A DNA stretch of 64,000 nt from Flectonema sp. DT1601. Lineage: Eukaryota; Euglenozoa; Diplonemea; Diplonemida; Diplonemidae. The translations under genes were made by a program, and so were the position numbers. Below the pieces are notes generated by a model, which was not told the origin of the DNA, made no database searches, and saw nothing but the letters and a program-made list of their open reading frames with translations. Positions 19,423 through 33,643 of the stretch are shown piece after piece; within the stretch, counting starts at the first letter, position 1, and every line of letters starts with the position of its first letter. The DNA lies in NCBI GenBank assembly GCA_964019425.1, contig OZ025797.1:496001-560000 (forward strand). Direction: 5' to 3'.

Positions 19423-22400
19423 ATGAAACGGTTATCAGCCATCGCTGGGGTGATGGCTTTCGGCTTGAATTCAGCATCCGCTCAATGCGACTCAACATTA
19501 GCGATTTGTGTTGGAACTGGTCCAGTTTGCACAGATGAGTGTGATGGAAACCTTTCTTGTCAACTAATGGCTAATACCTATGGATGTGCTAATGTTGTTA
19601 CTTACAGTAATTGTAATAACGGAAGATGCGATTGTACTTGTCCACCAGGAGCACCAGTTCCGGCGCCAACAGCTGCAAAGACTGGACCATGCACAGGTAT
19701 TACATCTGCTTGTTACTCTGCATTAGCTGATTGGCAAATTCAATCAGTCCTCGCTAAGCACAATGAATTCAGAGCATACCATGGAGCCTGCCCTCTCACT
19801 TATGATACGACCATTGCTGAGTACTCAAAAGGAAGCTCTGGTTTCGTCACCACTTGTACTAGTGGTTCTCTTACTCACAATGACCCTCCACAATACTCTA
19901 GAGGTAGACTTGGTGAAAACTTAGCCAGTGTTGGTGGAAATAAGGATGTCCACAACTGGGATCCTGCGGACGGTGTAAACAACTGGTATTGCAAGGAAGA
20001 AAAGTGTTGGAACTACGCCACCGCCAGGGAATCCGGTGTGACTGGTCACATGACACAAGTCGTATGGAAAGCAACGACTACAGTAGGATGTGGATTATGT
20101 CATGAAGTAAGTGGAGGATTTACAAATGTGTATCTAATTTGTAATTATGAGACTGCTGGTAACTTTGGAAATATGGGAACTGGAGGCGGCTATGCCACCA
20201 ACGTTGGCAATCCGGGAACTACTGCTTCAGGCTGTACTCCAACTGGAACAGACGAATGCATGCCAACTAATCCTTGTGGTACTGGTCAAACATGTAATGA
20301 TCCAGATACTTCAAACATGGGAGATTATACTTGTACGTGTGATAGTGATACTTCAATTATGGCAACTGGTGGTACAGCAACTTGTACAACTGATGAGTGT
20401 ACTTCAACAACTAATCCTTGTGGCACATCAAATGATCAAACTTGTAACGATCCAAATACTTCTGCAAACTCACTTCATGACTTCACCTGTACTTGCACTG
20501 CCGACACGAGTGTTGTGCAGACTGATGGCGCGGCCACCTGCACGAAAGATGAATGCTCGCCAAACCCGTGTGGCACAGGACAGACTTGTAATGATCCTTC
20601 TCAAACCCTCACCTCATTGCAAGATTATACCTGTACATGTACTAACGGGGTAGTTGCAACTGGTGCTGCAGTTGCTATGTGCGTAAGTGATGAGTGTACC
20701 TCCAATCCTTGTGGTACTGGAATGGATCAAACCTGTAATGATCCAAATACTGCTTCTAACTCACTTCATGACTTCACCTGTACCTGCACTGCCGACACGA
20801 GTGTTGTGCAGACTGACGCACCTGCCACCTGCACGAAGGACGAATGCTCACCAAACCCTTGTGGAAGTCAGACTTGCAATGACCCTGTCCAGACATTGGC
20901 ATCTCTTGGGGACTTCACCTGCACGTGCATGAACGGAGTCGTCGCTACTGGTACTGCAGCCACCTGTACAAATGATGAGTGTACGACAACAATGAACCCT
21001 TGTGGTACTGGAATGGATCAGACCTGTAATGATCCAAACACTGCAGCCAACACACTTCACGACTTTGTTTGTACCTGCACTGCGGACACCAGTATCACTC
21101 GTGTTGATGGGGCAGCGAGTTGCACAACGAATGAATGTGATTCTAACCCATGTGATGCTGCTCAAAGTCAAACTTGTAATGATCCTAACCAATCTGCTGG
21201 TTCAACTGGAGACTACACCTGCACGTGTCCTAATAATGTCGTAGCTACTGGTGGTCCTGTATCTCAATGTGTCACTGATGAATGTCAACCATCTCCGTGT
21301 GGAAGTGATCAGACTTGTAATGACCCCAACATGGCTTCAAATGTACTTCACGACTTCACCTGCACGTGTAACGCTGATACTTCCATTGTTCAGACTGATG
21401 GTGCAGCTAGCTGCACTAAGGATGAATGCCTTCCTAACAATCCGTGCGGAACTCAAACCTGCAATGACCCCGTCAAAACCTTTGGTTCTGTTAGAGACTA
21501 CACCTGCACGTGTACTAATGGAGTAGTAGCGACTGGTGCTTCCGCCACCTGTGACACTGATGAGTGTACCTCCAATCCTTGTGGTACTGGAATGGATCAA
21601 ACCTGTAATGATCCAAATACTGCTTCTAACTCACTTCATGACTTCACCTGTACCTGCACTGCCGACACGAGTGTTGTGCAGACTGACGCACCTGCCACCT
21701 GCACGAAGGACGAATGCTCACCAAACCCTTGTGGAAGTCAGACTTGCAATGACCCTGTCCAGACATTGGCATCTCTTGGGGACTTCACCTGCACGTGCAT
21801 GAACGGAGTCGTCGCTACTGGTGCTGCAGCCACCTGTACAAATGATGAGTGTACGACAACAATGAACCCTTGTGGTACTGGAATGGATCAGACCTGTAAT
21901 GATCCAAACACTGCAGCCAACACACTTCACGACTTTGTTTGTACCTGCACTGCGGACACCAGTATCACTCGTGTTGATGGGGCAGCGAGTTGCACAACGA
22001 ATGAATGTGATTCTAACCCATGTGATGCTGCTCAAAGTCAAACTTGTAATGATCCTAACCAATCTGCTGGTTCAACTGGAGACTACACCTGCACGTGTCC
22101 TAATAATGTCGTAGCTACTGGTGGTCCTGTATCTCAATGTGTCACTGATGAATGTCAACCATCTCCGTGTGGAAGTGATCAGACTTGTAATGACCCCAAC
22201 ATGGCTTCAAATGTACTTCACGACTTCACCTGCACGTGTAACGCTGATACTTCCATTGTTCAGACTGATGGTGCGGCAACGTGCTCAAGAGATGAATGCA
22301 CTCCAAACCCTTGTGATCTTAGTCAGTCACAGACTTGCAATGACCCGAGTCCGTTACCAAGTTCACTTAATGACTTCGTATGTGCCTGTCCGAATGGAGT

Positions 22401-25400
22401 CACTGCAACGGGTACTTCAGTAACAATGTGTATTGTCGATGAATGTACTGCAAACACAAATCCTTGCGGTACTGGAGGGGATCAAACTTGTAACGATCCA
22501 GAAACTTCATCAAACTCGAGAAATGACTTTGTCTGCACCTGCACTGCTGATACAAGTGTCACAAAAATCAACGGACCTGCCACCTGCACAAAAGACGAGT
22601 GCTCACCGAACCCTTGTGACACAGCTCAGATGCAAACCTGTAACGATCCGAACTCGTCACCTTCATCGACTGGTGACTTCGTCTGCAGCTGCCCCAACGG
22701 AGTTACCGCTACGGGTGCCTCTGTTGCGACTTGTGTTATGGATGAATGTGTGACCGTAATGAACCCTTGTGGTACTGGAATGGATCAGACCTGTAGTGAT
22801 CCAAACACAGCCTCCAACTCTCCAAATGACTTTGTCTGCACCTGCACAGCAGACACAACCGTCACTAAGACAAATGGCCCTGCCACCTGCATAAAAGACG
22901 AGTGCTCACCGAACCCTTGTGACACAGCTCAGATGCAGACTTGCAACGATCCGAACTCGTCACCTTCATCGACTGGTGACTACGTTTGCAGCTGCCCCAA
23001 CGGAGTTACCGCTACGGGTGCCTCTGTTGCGACTTGTGTTATGGATGAATGTGTGACCGTAATGAACCCTTGTGGTACTGGAATGGATCAGACCTGTAGT
23101 GATCCAAACACAGCCTCCAACTCTCCAAATGACTTTGTCTGCACCTGCACAGCAGACACAACCGTCACTAAGACAAATGGCCCTGCCACCTGCACAAAGG
23201 ACGAGTGCTCACCGAACCCTTGTGATACAGCTCAGATGCAGACTTGCAACGATCCGAACTCGTCACCTTCTTCGCTTGGTGACTTTGTGTGCAGCTGCCC
23301 CAACGGAGTTACCGCTACGGGTGCCTCTGTTGCTACTTGTGTTATGGATGAATGTGTGACCCTAATGAACCCTTGTGGTACTGGAATGGATCAAACCTGT
23401 AGTGATCCAAACACAGCCTCCAACTCTGTGAACGACTTTGTCTGCACCTGCACAGCAGACACAACCATCACTAAGACAAATGGCCCAGCCACCTGCACAA
23501 AAGACGAGTGCTCACCAAACCCTTGTGACACTGCTCAGATGCAAACCTGTAACGATCCGAACTCGTCACCTTCATCGACTGGTGACTACGTTTGCAGCTG
23601 TCCAAATGGTGTCACTGCCACGGGTGCCTCTGTTGCTACTTGTGTTGTGGATGAATGTGTGACCGTAATGAACCCTTGTGGTACTGGAATGGATCAGACC
23701 TGTAGTGATCCAAACACAGCCTCCAACTCTGTGAACGACTTTGTCTGCACCTGCACAGCAGACACAACCATCACTAAGACAAATGGCCCTGCCACCTGCA
23801 CAAAAGACGAGTGCTCACCGAACCCTTGTGACACTGCTCAGATGCAAACCTGTAACGATCCGAACTCGTCACCTTCATCCACGGGTGACTTCGTCTGCAG
23901 CTGCCCCAACGGAGTTACCGCTACGGGTGCCTCTGTTGCGACTTGTGTTATGGATGAATGTGTGACCGTAATGAACCCTTGTGGTACTGGAATGGATCAG
24001 ACCTGTAGTGATCCAAACACAGCCTCCAACTCTCCAAATGACTTTGTCTGCACCTGCACAGCAGACACAACCGTCACTAAGACAAATGGCCCTGCCACCT
24101 GCACAAAAGACGAGTGCTCACCGAACCCTTGTGACACAGCTCAGATGCAAACCTGTAACGATCCGAACTCGTCACCTTCATCGACTGGTGACTTCGTCTG
24201 CAGCTGCCCCAACGGAGTTACCGCTACGGGTGCCTCTGTTGCTACTTGTGTTATGGATGAATGTGTGACCGTAATGAACCCTTGTGGTACTGGAATGGAT
24301 CAGACCTGTAGTGATCCAAGCACGGCTTCTACTTCGGTAAATGACTTTGTTTGTACCTGCACTGCTGACGCAACCATCACTAAGACAAATGGTCCTGCCA
24401 CCTGCACAAAAGACGAGTGCTCACCGAACCCTTGTGACACAGCTCAGATGCAGACTTGCAACGATCCGAACTCGTCACCTTCATCGACTGGTGACTACGT
24501 TTGCAGCTGCCCCAACGGAGTTACCGCTACGGGTGCCTCTGTTGCTACTTGTGTTATGGATGAATGTGTGACCGTAATGAACCCTTGTGGTACTGGAATG
24601 GATCAAACCTGTAGTGATCCAAACACAGCCTCCAACTCTCCAAATGACTTTGTCTGCACCTGCACAGCGGATACAAGTATCACTAAGACTAATGGAGCAG
24701 CAACATGTTCGGATGACGAATGTTTAGCAATGCCGTGTGGTGGTCAGACTTGTAATGATCCAAACCCTGCACCATCATCTCTGATGGACTTCACCTGTAC
24801 TTGTGCTAATGGAATCGTAGCCACTGGTGGTACTGCTACTTGTGAATCTGATGAATGTTTAGCAGGGACTCCTTGTGGTACTGCACAGACTTGTAACGAT
24901 CCAAATATAGCTGCGAACAGTCTTCAAGACTTTGTATGTTCTTGTAATAATGATGCGATGTTAAGAAATACTGGAGGTCCTGTTGGTCTTTGTATTGATG
25001 ACGAGTGTAGTACTTCTGTTTGTGGTATGACTCAGGTTTGTGATGATCCAAATCAATCAGCTGGTAGTACTGGTGACTTTACTTGTACTTGTCCAGCACC
25101 AAATCAGGCTATTTCTGAAGTAGGAAGACCAGCAACATGTTCTTCTGGTACAATGGATGAATGTACTCCATCACCATGCGGTATGACTCAAGATTGTAAT
25201 GACCCTGATACAACAGTAATGAGTATGAATGATTACGTTTGTACTTGTCAGGTAGGTACTGGTAGTAGTATCGGATCTCCAGCTACCTGCACATTAAATG
25301 AATGTGACACCACACCATGTGGAAGTGGTCAAGATTGTAATGACCCTAACCAAGGTGCAACAAGCATAATGGATTACACCTGTACTTGTGTAGCACCAAC

Positions 25401-28400
25401 AACAGGAAGTTCTACAGCAGGTCCAGCAACTTGTGTACAGGATGAGTGTTCTGGAACTCCTCCTTGTACAGCTGGTCAGACCTGTACTGATCCAATTACA
25501 ACTCCTCAGTCACTGTTAGACTATACTTGTACTTGTAATAATGGTGTTGTTGCTATTGGAGCACCAGCAACATGTACTGTTGATGAATGTTTAGATCTTA
25601 CTAACCCTTGTGGTACTAATATGGATCAAATGTGTAATGATCCTAGTACAGCATCTAGTTCTCGAAATGATTTTATCTGCACGTGTAATGCTGACATGTC
25701 TATCACTCAGACTGGCGGTGCAGCTACCTGTTCTTCTAACGAGTGCGACTCCACTCCCTGCGATGCTGCACAGATGCAAACCTGCAATGATCCGAACCCT
25801 TCTCCTTCATCCTTTGGTGACTTCACCTGCAGCTGTCCAAACGGAGTTGTTGCAACTGGTGCTGCAGTTGGCATGTGTGTGAATGATGAGTGCGTAACCA
25901 CAATGAACGCCTGCGGTTCTGGTATGGATCAGACCTGCAGTGATCCAAGCACAGCCTCCAACTCCCTTCATGATTTTGTTTGCACCTGCACCGCCGACAC
26001 TTCAATCACTAACATTGATGGTGCAGCAACCTGTTCCACTGATGAGTGTGCTACTGGGCCTTGTGATGCTGCCCAGATGCAAACGTGCAATGACCCTGTC
26101 CAGACACTGGCGTCAACTGGTGACTTCACCTGCAGCTGTCCAAACGGAGTTGTTGCAACTGGTGCTGCAGTTGGCATGTGTGTTGATGATGAGTGCATGA
26201 CTACAATGAACCCTTGTGGTACTGGAATGGATCAGACCTGCAGTGATCCAAACACGGCCTCCAACTCCCTTCATGATTTTGTTTGCACCTGCACCGCCGA
26301 CACTTCAATCACCAACATTGATGGTGCAGCAACCTGTTCCAGCGATGAGTGTGCTACTGGGCCTTGTGATGCTGCCCAGATGCAAACGTGCAATGACCCT
26401 GTCCAGACACTGGCGTCAACTGGTGACTTCACCTGCAGCTGTCCAAACGGAGTTGTTGCAACTGGTGCTGCTGTTGGCATGTGTGTGAATGATGAGTGCG
26501 TAACCACAATGAACGCCTGCGGTTCTGGTATGGATCAGACCTGTAATGATCCAAACACGGCTTCCAATTCCCTTCATGATTTTGTTTGCACCTGCACCGC
26601 CGACACTTCAATCACCAACATTGATGGTGCAGCAACCTGTTCCACTGATGAGTGTGCTACTGGGCCTTGTGATGCTGCCCAGATGCAAACGTGCAATGAC
26701 CCTGTCCAGACACTGGCGTCAACTGGTGACTTCACATGCAGCTGTCCAAACGGAGTTGTTGCAACTGGTGCTGCTGTTGGCATGTGTGTGAATGATGAGT
26801 GCGTAACCACAATGAACGCCTGCGGTTCTGGTATGGATCAGACCTGCAGTGATCCAAGCACAGCCTCCAACTCCCTTCATGATTTTGTTTGCACCTGCAC
26901 CGCCGACACTTCAATCACTAACATTGATGGTGCAGCAACCTGTTCCAGCGATGAGTGTGCTACTGGGCCTTGTGATGCTGCCCAGATGCAAACGTGCAAT
27001 GACCCTGTCCAGACACTGGCGTCAACTGGTGACTTCACCTGCAGCTGTCCAAACGGAGTTGTTGCAACTGGTGCTGCAGTTGGCATGTGTGTTGATGATG
27101 AGTGCATGACTACAATGAACCCTTGTGGTACTGGAATGGATCAGACCTGTAGTGATCCAAACACGGCTTCTAATTCACTTCATGATTTCGTGTGTACCTG
27201 CACGGTAGACACTTCGATTACAAACATCGATGGACCTGCTGTCTGTAATAATAATGAGTGCGACTCTAATCCTTGTGATGCCACTCAGATGCAGACCTGC
27301 AATGATCCAATTCCTACTTTGAGCTCAATGGGTGACTTCACCTGCACCTGTCCAAACGGTGCCAGTGCAACTGGTGCTGCTGTTGGCATGTGTGTGAATG
27401 ATGAGTGCATGACTACAATGAACCCTTGTGGTTCTGGAATGGATCAGACTTGCAATGATCCAAACACGGCTTCTAATTCCCTTCACGACTTTATCTGTAC
27501 CTGTACAGTTGATACCTCAATCACTAATGTTGATGGCCCTGCGACTTGCAGTAACAACGAGTGCGTTCCTAATCCGTGTGACGTCGCCCAAATGCAGACC
27601 TGTAACGACCCGATAGCCACTCTGAGCTCAATGGGTGACTTCACCTGCAGCTGTCAAAACGGAGTTGTTGCAACTGGTGCTGCTGTTGGCATGTGTGTGA
27701 ATGATGAGTGCGTAACCACAATGAACGCCTGCGGACCTGGTATGGATCAGACCTGCAGTGATCCAAACACGGCTTCCAACTCCCTTCATGATTTTGTTTG
27801 TACCTGTACAGTTGATACCTCAATCACTAATGTTGATGGCCCTGCAGTATGTAGTAATGATGAGTGTATGAATAATCCATGTGATGCATCACAGATGCAG
27901 ACTTGTAGCGATCCAAACACTTCTTCAGCTGGTGACTTCATATGCAGCTGTCCAAATGGTGTGACTGCTACTGGCGGGAGTGTCAATAGTTGTGTCGTTG
28001 ATGAATGCACCCCATCACCATGTGGTGCTGATCAAGATTGTAATGATCCAAACGACGCGTCAAACTCTCTTCACGACTTCACTTGCACCTGCAAATCGAA
28101 TCCTTCGATTGTTAAGACTGACGGAGCAGCGAGGTGCTCAAAAGATGAATGCTCTGGAACCAATCCTTGTGGTACTCAAACGTGTAATGACCCAGATACT
28201 ACTTTAACATCTATCAGTGACTTCACTTGTACCTGCACTAACGGAGTTGTTGCTACTGGAGTACCAGCAACGTGTGAGAATGATGAATGCGCTACAGGTA
28301 CCCCTTGTGGTTCTCAGACATGTAGTGATCCAAACACAGCAGGTAATAGTATTCGAGACTTCACATGTACCTGCATGAATGATCCAACGATAGTAAGAGT

Positions 28401-31400
28401 TGGAGCACCAGCAACATGTGACAAAAATGAGTGTGCAAGCAATCCCTGTGGTCAGACTCAGACGTGCGTCGATCCTGTTCAGACTTTAAATTCTGTTTTA
28501 GATTTCACCTGCACGTGTCCAAACGGTGTTCGCACCACTGGAGCATCTGCTGTTTGTGAAACTGATGAATGTAACCCATCACCTTGTGGTGTAGATCAAG
28601 ATTGTAATGATCCGAATATGGCTGCTAATTCTCTTCATGACTTCAGTTGTATGTGTAAATCTGACCCAACAATTGTAAAAATTGATGGAGCTGCCAGATG
28701 TTCAAAGGATGAGTGTGCCAGTAATCCATGTGACATGGGACAGACCTGCAATGATCCGAACCCAACGTTGATTGACATCAATGACTTCACCTGCTCCTGT
28801 TCAAATGGAATTGTAGCAACAGGAGGAGCAGCTACTTGTGTTACGGACGAATGTGCATCAACTCCTTGTGGAATGGATCAAGATTGCTTCGAACCAAACG
28901 ACGCGTCAAACTCTCTTCACGACTTCACTTGCACCTGCAAATCGAATCCTTCGATTGTTAAAACTGACGGAGCAGCGAGGTGCTCAAAAGATGAATGCTC
29001 TGGAACCAATCCTTGTGGTACTCAAACGTGTAATGACCCAGATACTACTTTAACATCTATCAGTGACTTCACTTGTACCTGCACTAACGGAGTTGTTGCT
29101 ACTGGAGTACCAGCAACGTGTGAGAATGATGAATGCGCTACAGGTACCCCTTGTGGTTCTCAGACATGTAGTGATCCAAACACAGCAGGTAATAGTATTC
29201 GAGACTTCACATGTACCTGCATGAATGATCCAACGATAGTAAGAGTTGGAGCACCAGCAACATGTGACAAAAATGAGTGTGCAAGCAATCCCTGTGGTCA
29301 AACTCAGACTTGCGTCGATCCTGTTCAGACTTTAAATTCTGTTTTAGATTTCACCTGCACGTGTCCAAACGGTGTTCGCACCACTGGAGCATCTGCTGTT
29401 TGTGAAACTGATGAATGTAACCCATCACCTTGTGGTGTAGATCAAGATTGTAATGATCCGAATATGGCTGCTAATTCTCTTCATGACTTCAGTTGTATGT
29501 GTAAATCTGATCCAACAATTGTAAAAATTGATGGAGCTGCCAGATGTTCAAAGGATGAGTGTGCCAGTAATCCATGTGACATGGGACAGACCTGCAATGA
29601 TCCGAACCCAACGTTGATTGACATCAATGACTTCACCTGCTCCTGTTCAAATGGAATCGTCACAACTGGGGCTTCAGCAGTTTGTGAAGTTGATGAATGT
29701 TCTCCATCACCTTGTGGTACCGAACAGGATTGCAAAGATCCAAATGTAGCTGCCAACTCTCTCCACGACTTTACCTGCACTTGTAAGTCTGACTCAACTG
29801 TTGTAAAGACAGATGGCCCAGCTAGGTGCTCAAAAGATGAATGCTCTGGAACCAATCCTTGTGGTACTCAAACTTGTGATGATCCAAACACAAGTGTTCA
29901 GTCTCTAAATGACTACACTTGCACTTGTCCGAATGGAATGAGTGCAACCGCAGCTATCGCCAACTGCGGTACTGACGAGTGTGATGCCAACCCGTGCGGA
30001 CCTGGTGAGATTTGCAAAGACTTCGACTTCCTTTTACAGGGTGACTTTGACTGTGCGTGTCCATTTGGACTCCAACACAATGTTGGAGCACCTGTTGGAA
30101 ACAACTGCAATGAGTGCACACCAGGAAATGTAGGAAGTCCATGTACGTGGGTTGGTCATCCAGGAGTAGTTGAAACCTGTATCGATCCAAACCCAACAGC
30201 GGACAGTTTGAATGATTTTATTTGTGAATGTATGAATGGAGTCACGAAGGTTGGAGGCGCGGCAGACTGTGACCAAACAGGAGAGTGTTCAACCAGCCCT
30301 TGCGGTGACTACCAAGTTTGCAGCGATCCAGATATCTCAGTGACTGGTGATTTCATCTGCACTTGTAAAGTAGATCAATCAACAATGATTGGAGCACCAG
30401 TAGGTTCATGTAAATTAGATGAGTGTTCTCCTCCTGGTGGTGTTATTCCATGTGATCCAGGTACCCAGACTTGTAGAGATCCTAATACTTCACCAGGTTC
30501 CCTAAAGGACTTTATCTGTGAGTGTATGGATATTAATGGAATGATGTTTTATGGTACAGCTGTTGGTAAGCAAGCAGACTGTACTACTTACATGGTTTGT
30601 TATTTGTTGTTTTCATCATTTTTCTTCGTTAACCGCGTCGAGTTTCTTTTTAATTAATAAACGAAATAATCAGCCAACTGACGCTCCAGACACTGATGCC
30701 CCTCCACCAGTTCCAACACCCGTTCCAAACACCAATTCTCCGCCAGGAACGATGCAGACACCAGTTCCTGACTCTGATGCTCCGGTGACTGTGAACACAG
30801 CCTCACCGTCAACACCTGTGCCAAACACCAACTCACCAGCTGGCAGCACGCAGACTCCTGTTCCTGATACTATGGCACCTGTTCCAACTCAGTCACCGTC
30901 AACACCTGTGCCAGACACTAACTCACCGGCTGGCAGCACGCAGACTCCTGTTCCTAATACTATGGCACCTGTTCCAACTCAGTCACCGTCAACACCTGTG
31001 CCAGACACTAACTCACCAGCTGGCAGCACGCAGACTCCTGTTCCTAATACTAGGGCACCTGTTCCAACTCAGTCACCGTCAACACCTGTGCCAGACACTA
31101 ACTCACCGGCTGGCAGCACGCAGACTCCTGTTCCTAATACTATGGCACCTGTTCCAACTCAGTCACCGTCAACACCTGTGCCAGACACTAACTCACCAGC
31201 TGGCAGCACGCAGACTCCTGTTCCTAATACTAGGGCACCTGTTCCAACTCAGTCACCGTCAACACCTGTGCCAAACACCAACTCACCAGCTGGCAGCACG
31301 CAGACTCCTGTTCCTGATACTATGGCACCTGTTCCAACTCAGTCACCGTCAACACCTGTGCCAGACACTAACTCACCGGCTGGCAGCACGCAGACTCCTG

Positions 31401-32305
31401 TTCCTAATACCAGGGCACCTGTTCCAACTCAGTCACCGTCAACACCTGTGCCAGACACTAACTCACCAGCTGGCAGCACGCAGACTCCTGTTCCTAATAC
31501 TGTGGCACCTGTTCCAACTCAGTCACCGTCAACACCTGTGCCAGACACTAACTCACCGGCTGGCAGCACGCAGACTCCTGTTCCTAATACTATGGCACCT
31601 GTTCCAACTCAGTCACCGTCAACACCTGTGCCAGACACTAACTCACCAGCTGGCAGCACGCAGACTCCTGTTCCTAATACTGTGGCACCTGTTCCAACTC
31701 AGTCACCGTCAACACCTGTGCCAGACACTAACTCACCAGCTGGCAGCACGCAGACTCCTGTTCCTAATACTATGGCACCTGTTCCAACTCAGTCACCGTC
31801 AACACCTGTGCCAGACACTAACTCACCACCTGGCAGCACGCAGACTCCTATTCCGAATACCACCAGTCCGACAATTGCTGGCGATAGTCCTGCGGTATGT
31901 CTTTGTTTTGTTTTGTATTCTGATATACTGATCTGTGCGTGGTCTGTATTCACAACTTTAATCAATTAGTAATATTATCTCTTCTTGAGAGATAATACAA
32001 ATATTCTAAAACAGGACCTTTATGGTGCTGGAAATACTGAAGATAGTAAGTCAGGTACCCCACTTTGGATATTTATTGTAATCGCAGTAGCGGTTCTTCT
32101 CTTGTGCGGTATCCTTGCTGGTTTTGCGATGAGGAAGAATGGAAACAAAGATGATGTGGATTTTGATGAATTCATGGAGAACGTTGATCATGCCACGGCT
32201 AACCAAAATCAAAACCAACGTGGTTTTGTACCACTGCAAGAATACAGTCCTCACGCACAGTACAATTTTCAAAATGGAGCATCCTGGCAGGTGGGAACTA
32301 TTTAG
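19423..32305 (+). CDS. Giant CAP/SCP - EGF-repeat - mucin-stalk membrane protein (three exons)
   Basis: The three exons are 19423-30594, 30674-31894 and 32015-32305. All junctions are phase 0 and give about 4227 residues. A signal peptide (1-20, ending SASA) is followed by a Cys-rich linker. A CAP domain at about 103-250 has GENLAS, GHMTQVVWKATTTVGCG and ICNYETAGN. From residue 277 to about 3720 come about 70 EGF-like units of roughly 45-50 residues with six Cys (DEC..NPC....TC....DFTCTC....C). The DEC start resembles calcium-binding EGF modules. Residues 3725-4131 form a Pro/Thr/Ser stalk of 30-residue repeats, likely heavily O-glycosylated. Exon 3 carries the membrane helix (LWIFIVIAVAVLLLCGILAG) and a 57-residue acidic-to-Gln/Asn-rich tail. 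It is probably a type I surface adhesin or sensor. The ligand is unknown. Confidence 0.9.
20250..30591 (+). repeat. Array of about 70 EGF-like coding repeats with higher-order structure
   Basis: Units begin at a DEC or NEC codon triplet. In the middle (about 22.4-27.9 kb) two unit types alternate, giving a higher-order period of about 303 bp. One type has NPCGTGMDQTC, the other NPCDTAQMQTC or GPCDAAQMQTC. Two segments are recent near-exact duplications: about 20689-21405 with 21559-22275 (offset 870 bp), and about 28051-28809 with 28897-29655 (offset 846 bp). Offsets are multiples of three, so the frame is kept. Confidence 0.88.
30595..30673 (+). other. Intron 1 of the giant surface-protein gene
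   Basis: 79 bases, donor GTTTGT, acceptor AATCAG, T-rich in the middle. It lies between codons (phase 0) and separates the EGF array exon from the stalk exon. Reading through it leads to a stop at 30655-30657. Confidence 0.85.
30811..31860 (+). repeat. 90-bp minisatellite coding for the stalk
   Basis: Eleven full 90-bp units starting at 30811, 30901 and so on every 90 bases, plus a partial twelfth at 31801. Each encodes 30 residues with PVPDTNSPAGSTQTP and APVPTQSPST segments. Units differ by a few substitutions only (NTM, NTR and NTV variants at one codon), and there are no frame-changing indels. Confidence 0.95.
31895..32014 (+). other. Intron 2 of the giant surface-protein gene
   Basis: 120 bases, donor GTATGT, acceptor AAACAG, phase 0. 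It separates the stalk exon from the exon coding for the membrane helix and tail. The intron contains in-frame stops, so the membrane anchor requires splicing. Confidence 0.85.
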
Positions 32306-33610
32306 TAAGATGGTTGCCTCGAATGGAATTCGTGAAATAAATCTTTTCAAACAAGAGCCGAAAATACTGAAAGGAACTAAAACACCACAATGTGACGAAA
32401 AGGGAACTAGTGAATCTTAAGTTGAGAAAAAAAACAACAACAGCAATTGTTAAGAAGCGGGTTTTAGCAATGTTGTCTGAAAACATCTGAATGAAAAAAA
32501 AATTAAAACGGAACAATCCATAGAACAAGGAGTACTAAATAGAAAACTAGGCGAGTTCTTGAGACAAATAACTGTGAGGCTTATTATGTGGGTTGAAAAG
32601 AAGGGAGAAAGAAAAAAAGAAAAAAGTCATAACGTTGATACTTAATCGCAAAATACTTTTATTTTTAAATGTTAATTTAGTAGTAGCATTTTGTAAAGAA
32701 AAAAAAAAAGAAGAAAAAAACGTTTTTGCCAATCTGGCGAATACTACACGACAGCACGCTCTCTCTTCACTTACTTGCACAAGCTTGCGATAATATTGGT
32801 GGGACCGTCGGATTTTCTTGGTGTTAAATTCATTGAAGGAAACTAATCTAACACGGAGAGGCAATTCAAGCGTTCGTTTATTTGTTTCTTTCAGTTATTT
32901 AAGGTCGCCAGTTGGGTCCTTTCTACTTGCGATGAATTCCATCCCTCAGGTGGGGTGGTGTTTGTTAATCGAAAAAATGAAAGTCCTTCCCTCCTCCCCC
33001 AGTAACCCCCCCCCTGCTGTACCACTTTTTTTAAAAATGCGAACCTTTCTATCAAAATGCTAATGTAGTTCCAACGGGTGCTAGCGTATCTTATCGCCTC
33101 CCCTAGTGCTAATACTACCTTGTAGAAAGGTGAGTGAGGTGGTTGGTGTATTGTATCATAAATTACTAATAATTATTTAGTTAACATTTTGATGCAATAA
33201 ATATATTTATATCTTGATGGGTATGCTACCCTTCAGGATAATGATTAATACTCTTTGCGATATCTTCACGAAGAGTATGTAATTACTTTTTAAGGAGGTC
33301 CTTTGATACAGACTTTCGTTTTCTTTGATGTGAAGCTCATTTGATGCTTACTACTATTACTTATTTTTTATTTTATTTTATTTTTTTGTTATTAGAACAC
33401 AAGTTTCGATACATTGAGTAAGTTAATGTAACTTTGTGTGAATACAATCGGCTCAACAAGACTTGTAAGAATTTCGCAGCCTTCGCCCCCTCGTTTTCCC
33501 CAAAGAAGTTGCTCTTTATTTTTTCACACAACAAAACTAAGAGTAGTTTGGTACTAATAAAAAGAGCTTTTTGTAACTACTGAAGTCTCGAAATTTTTTT
33601 TATATTTTTT

Positions 33611-33643
<33 letters not shown>

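Noticed and set aside
20147-30276. Many open frames of 60-170 codons in other frames and on the minus strand across the EGF region
   Set aside because: They recur with the 303-bp, 846-bp and 870-bp repeat spacing and are shadows of the repeated coding sequence. The + strand main frame carries the Cys pattern.
30811-31860. CRISPR-like regular repeats
   Set aside because: The 90-bp units are contiguous with no unique spacers and lie in a coding exon of a eukaryotic gene.
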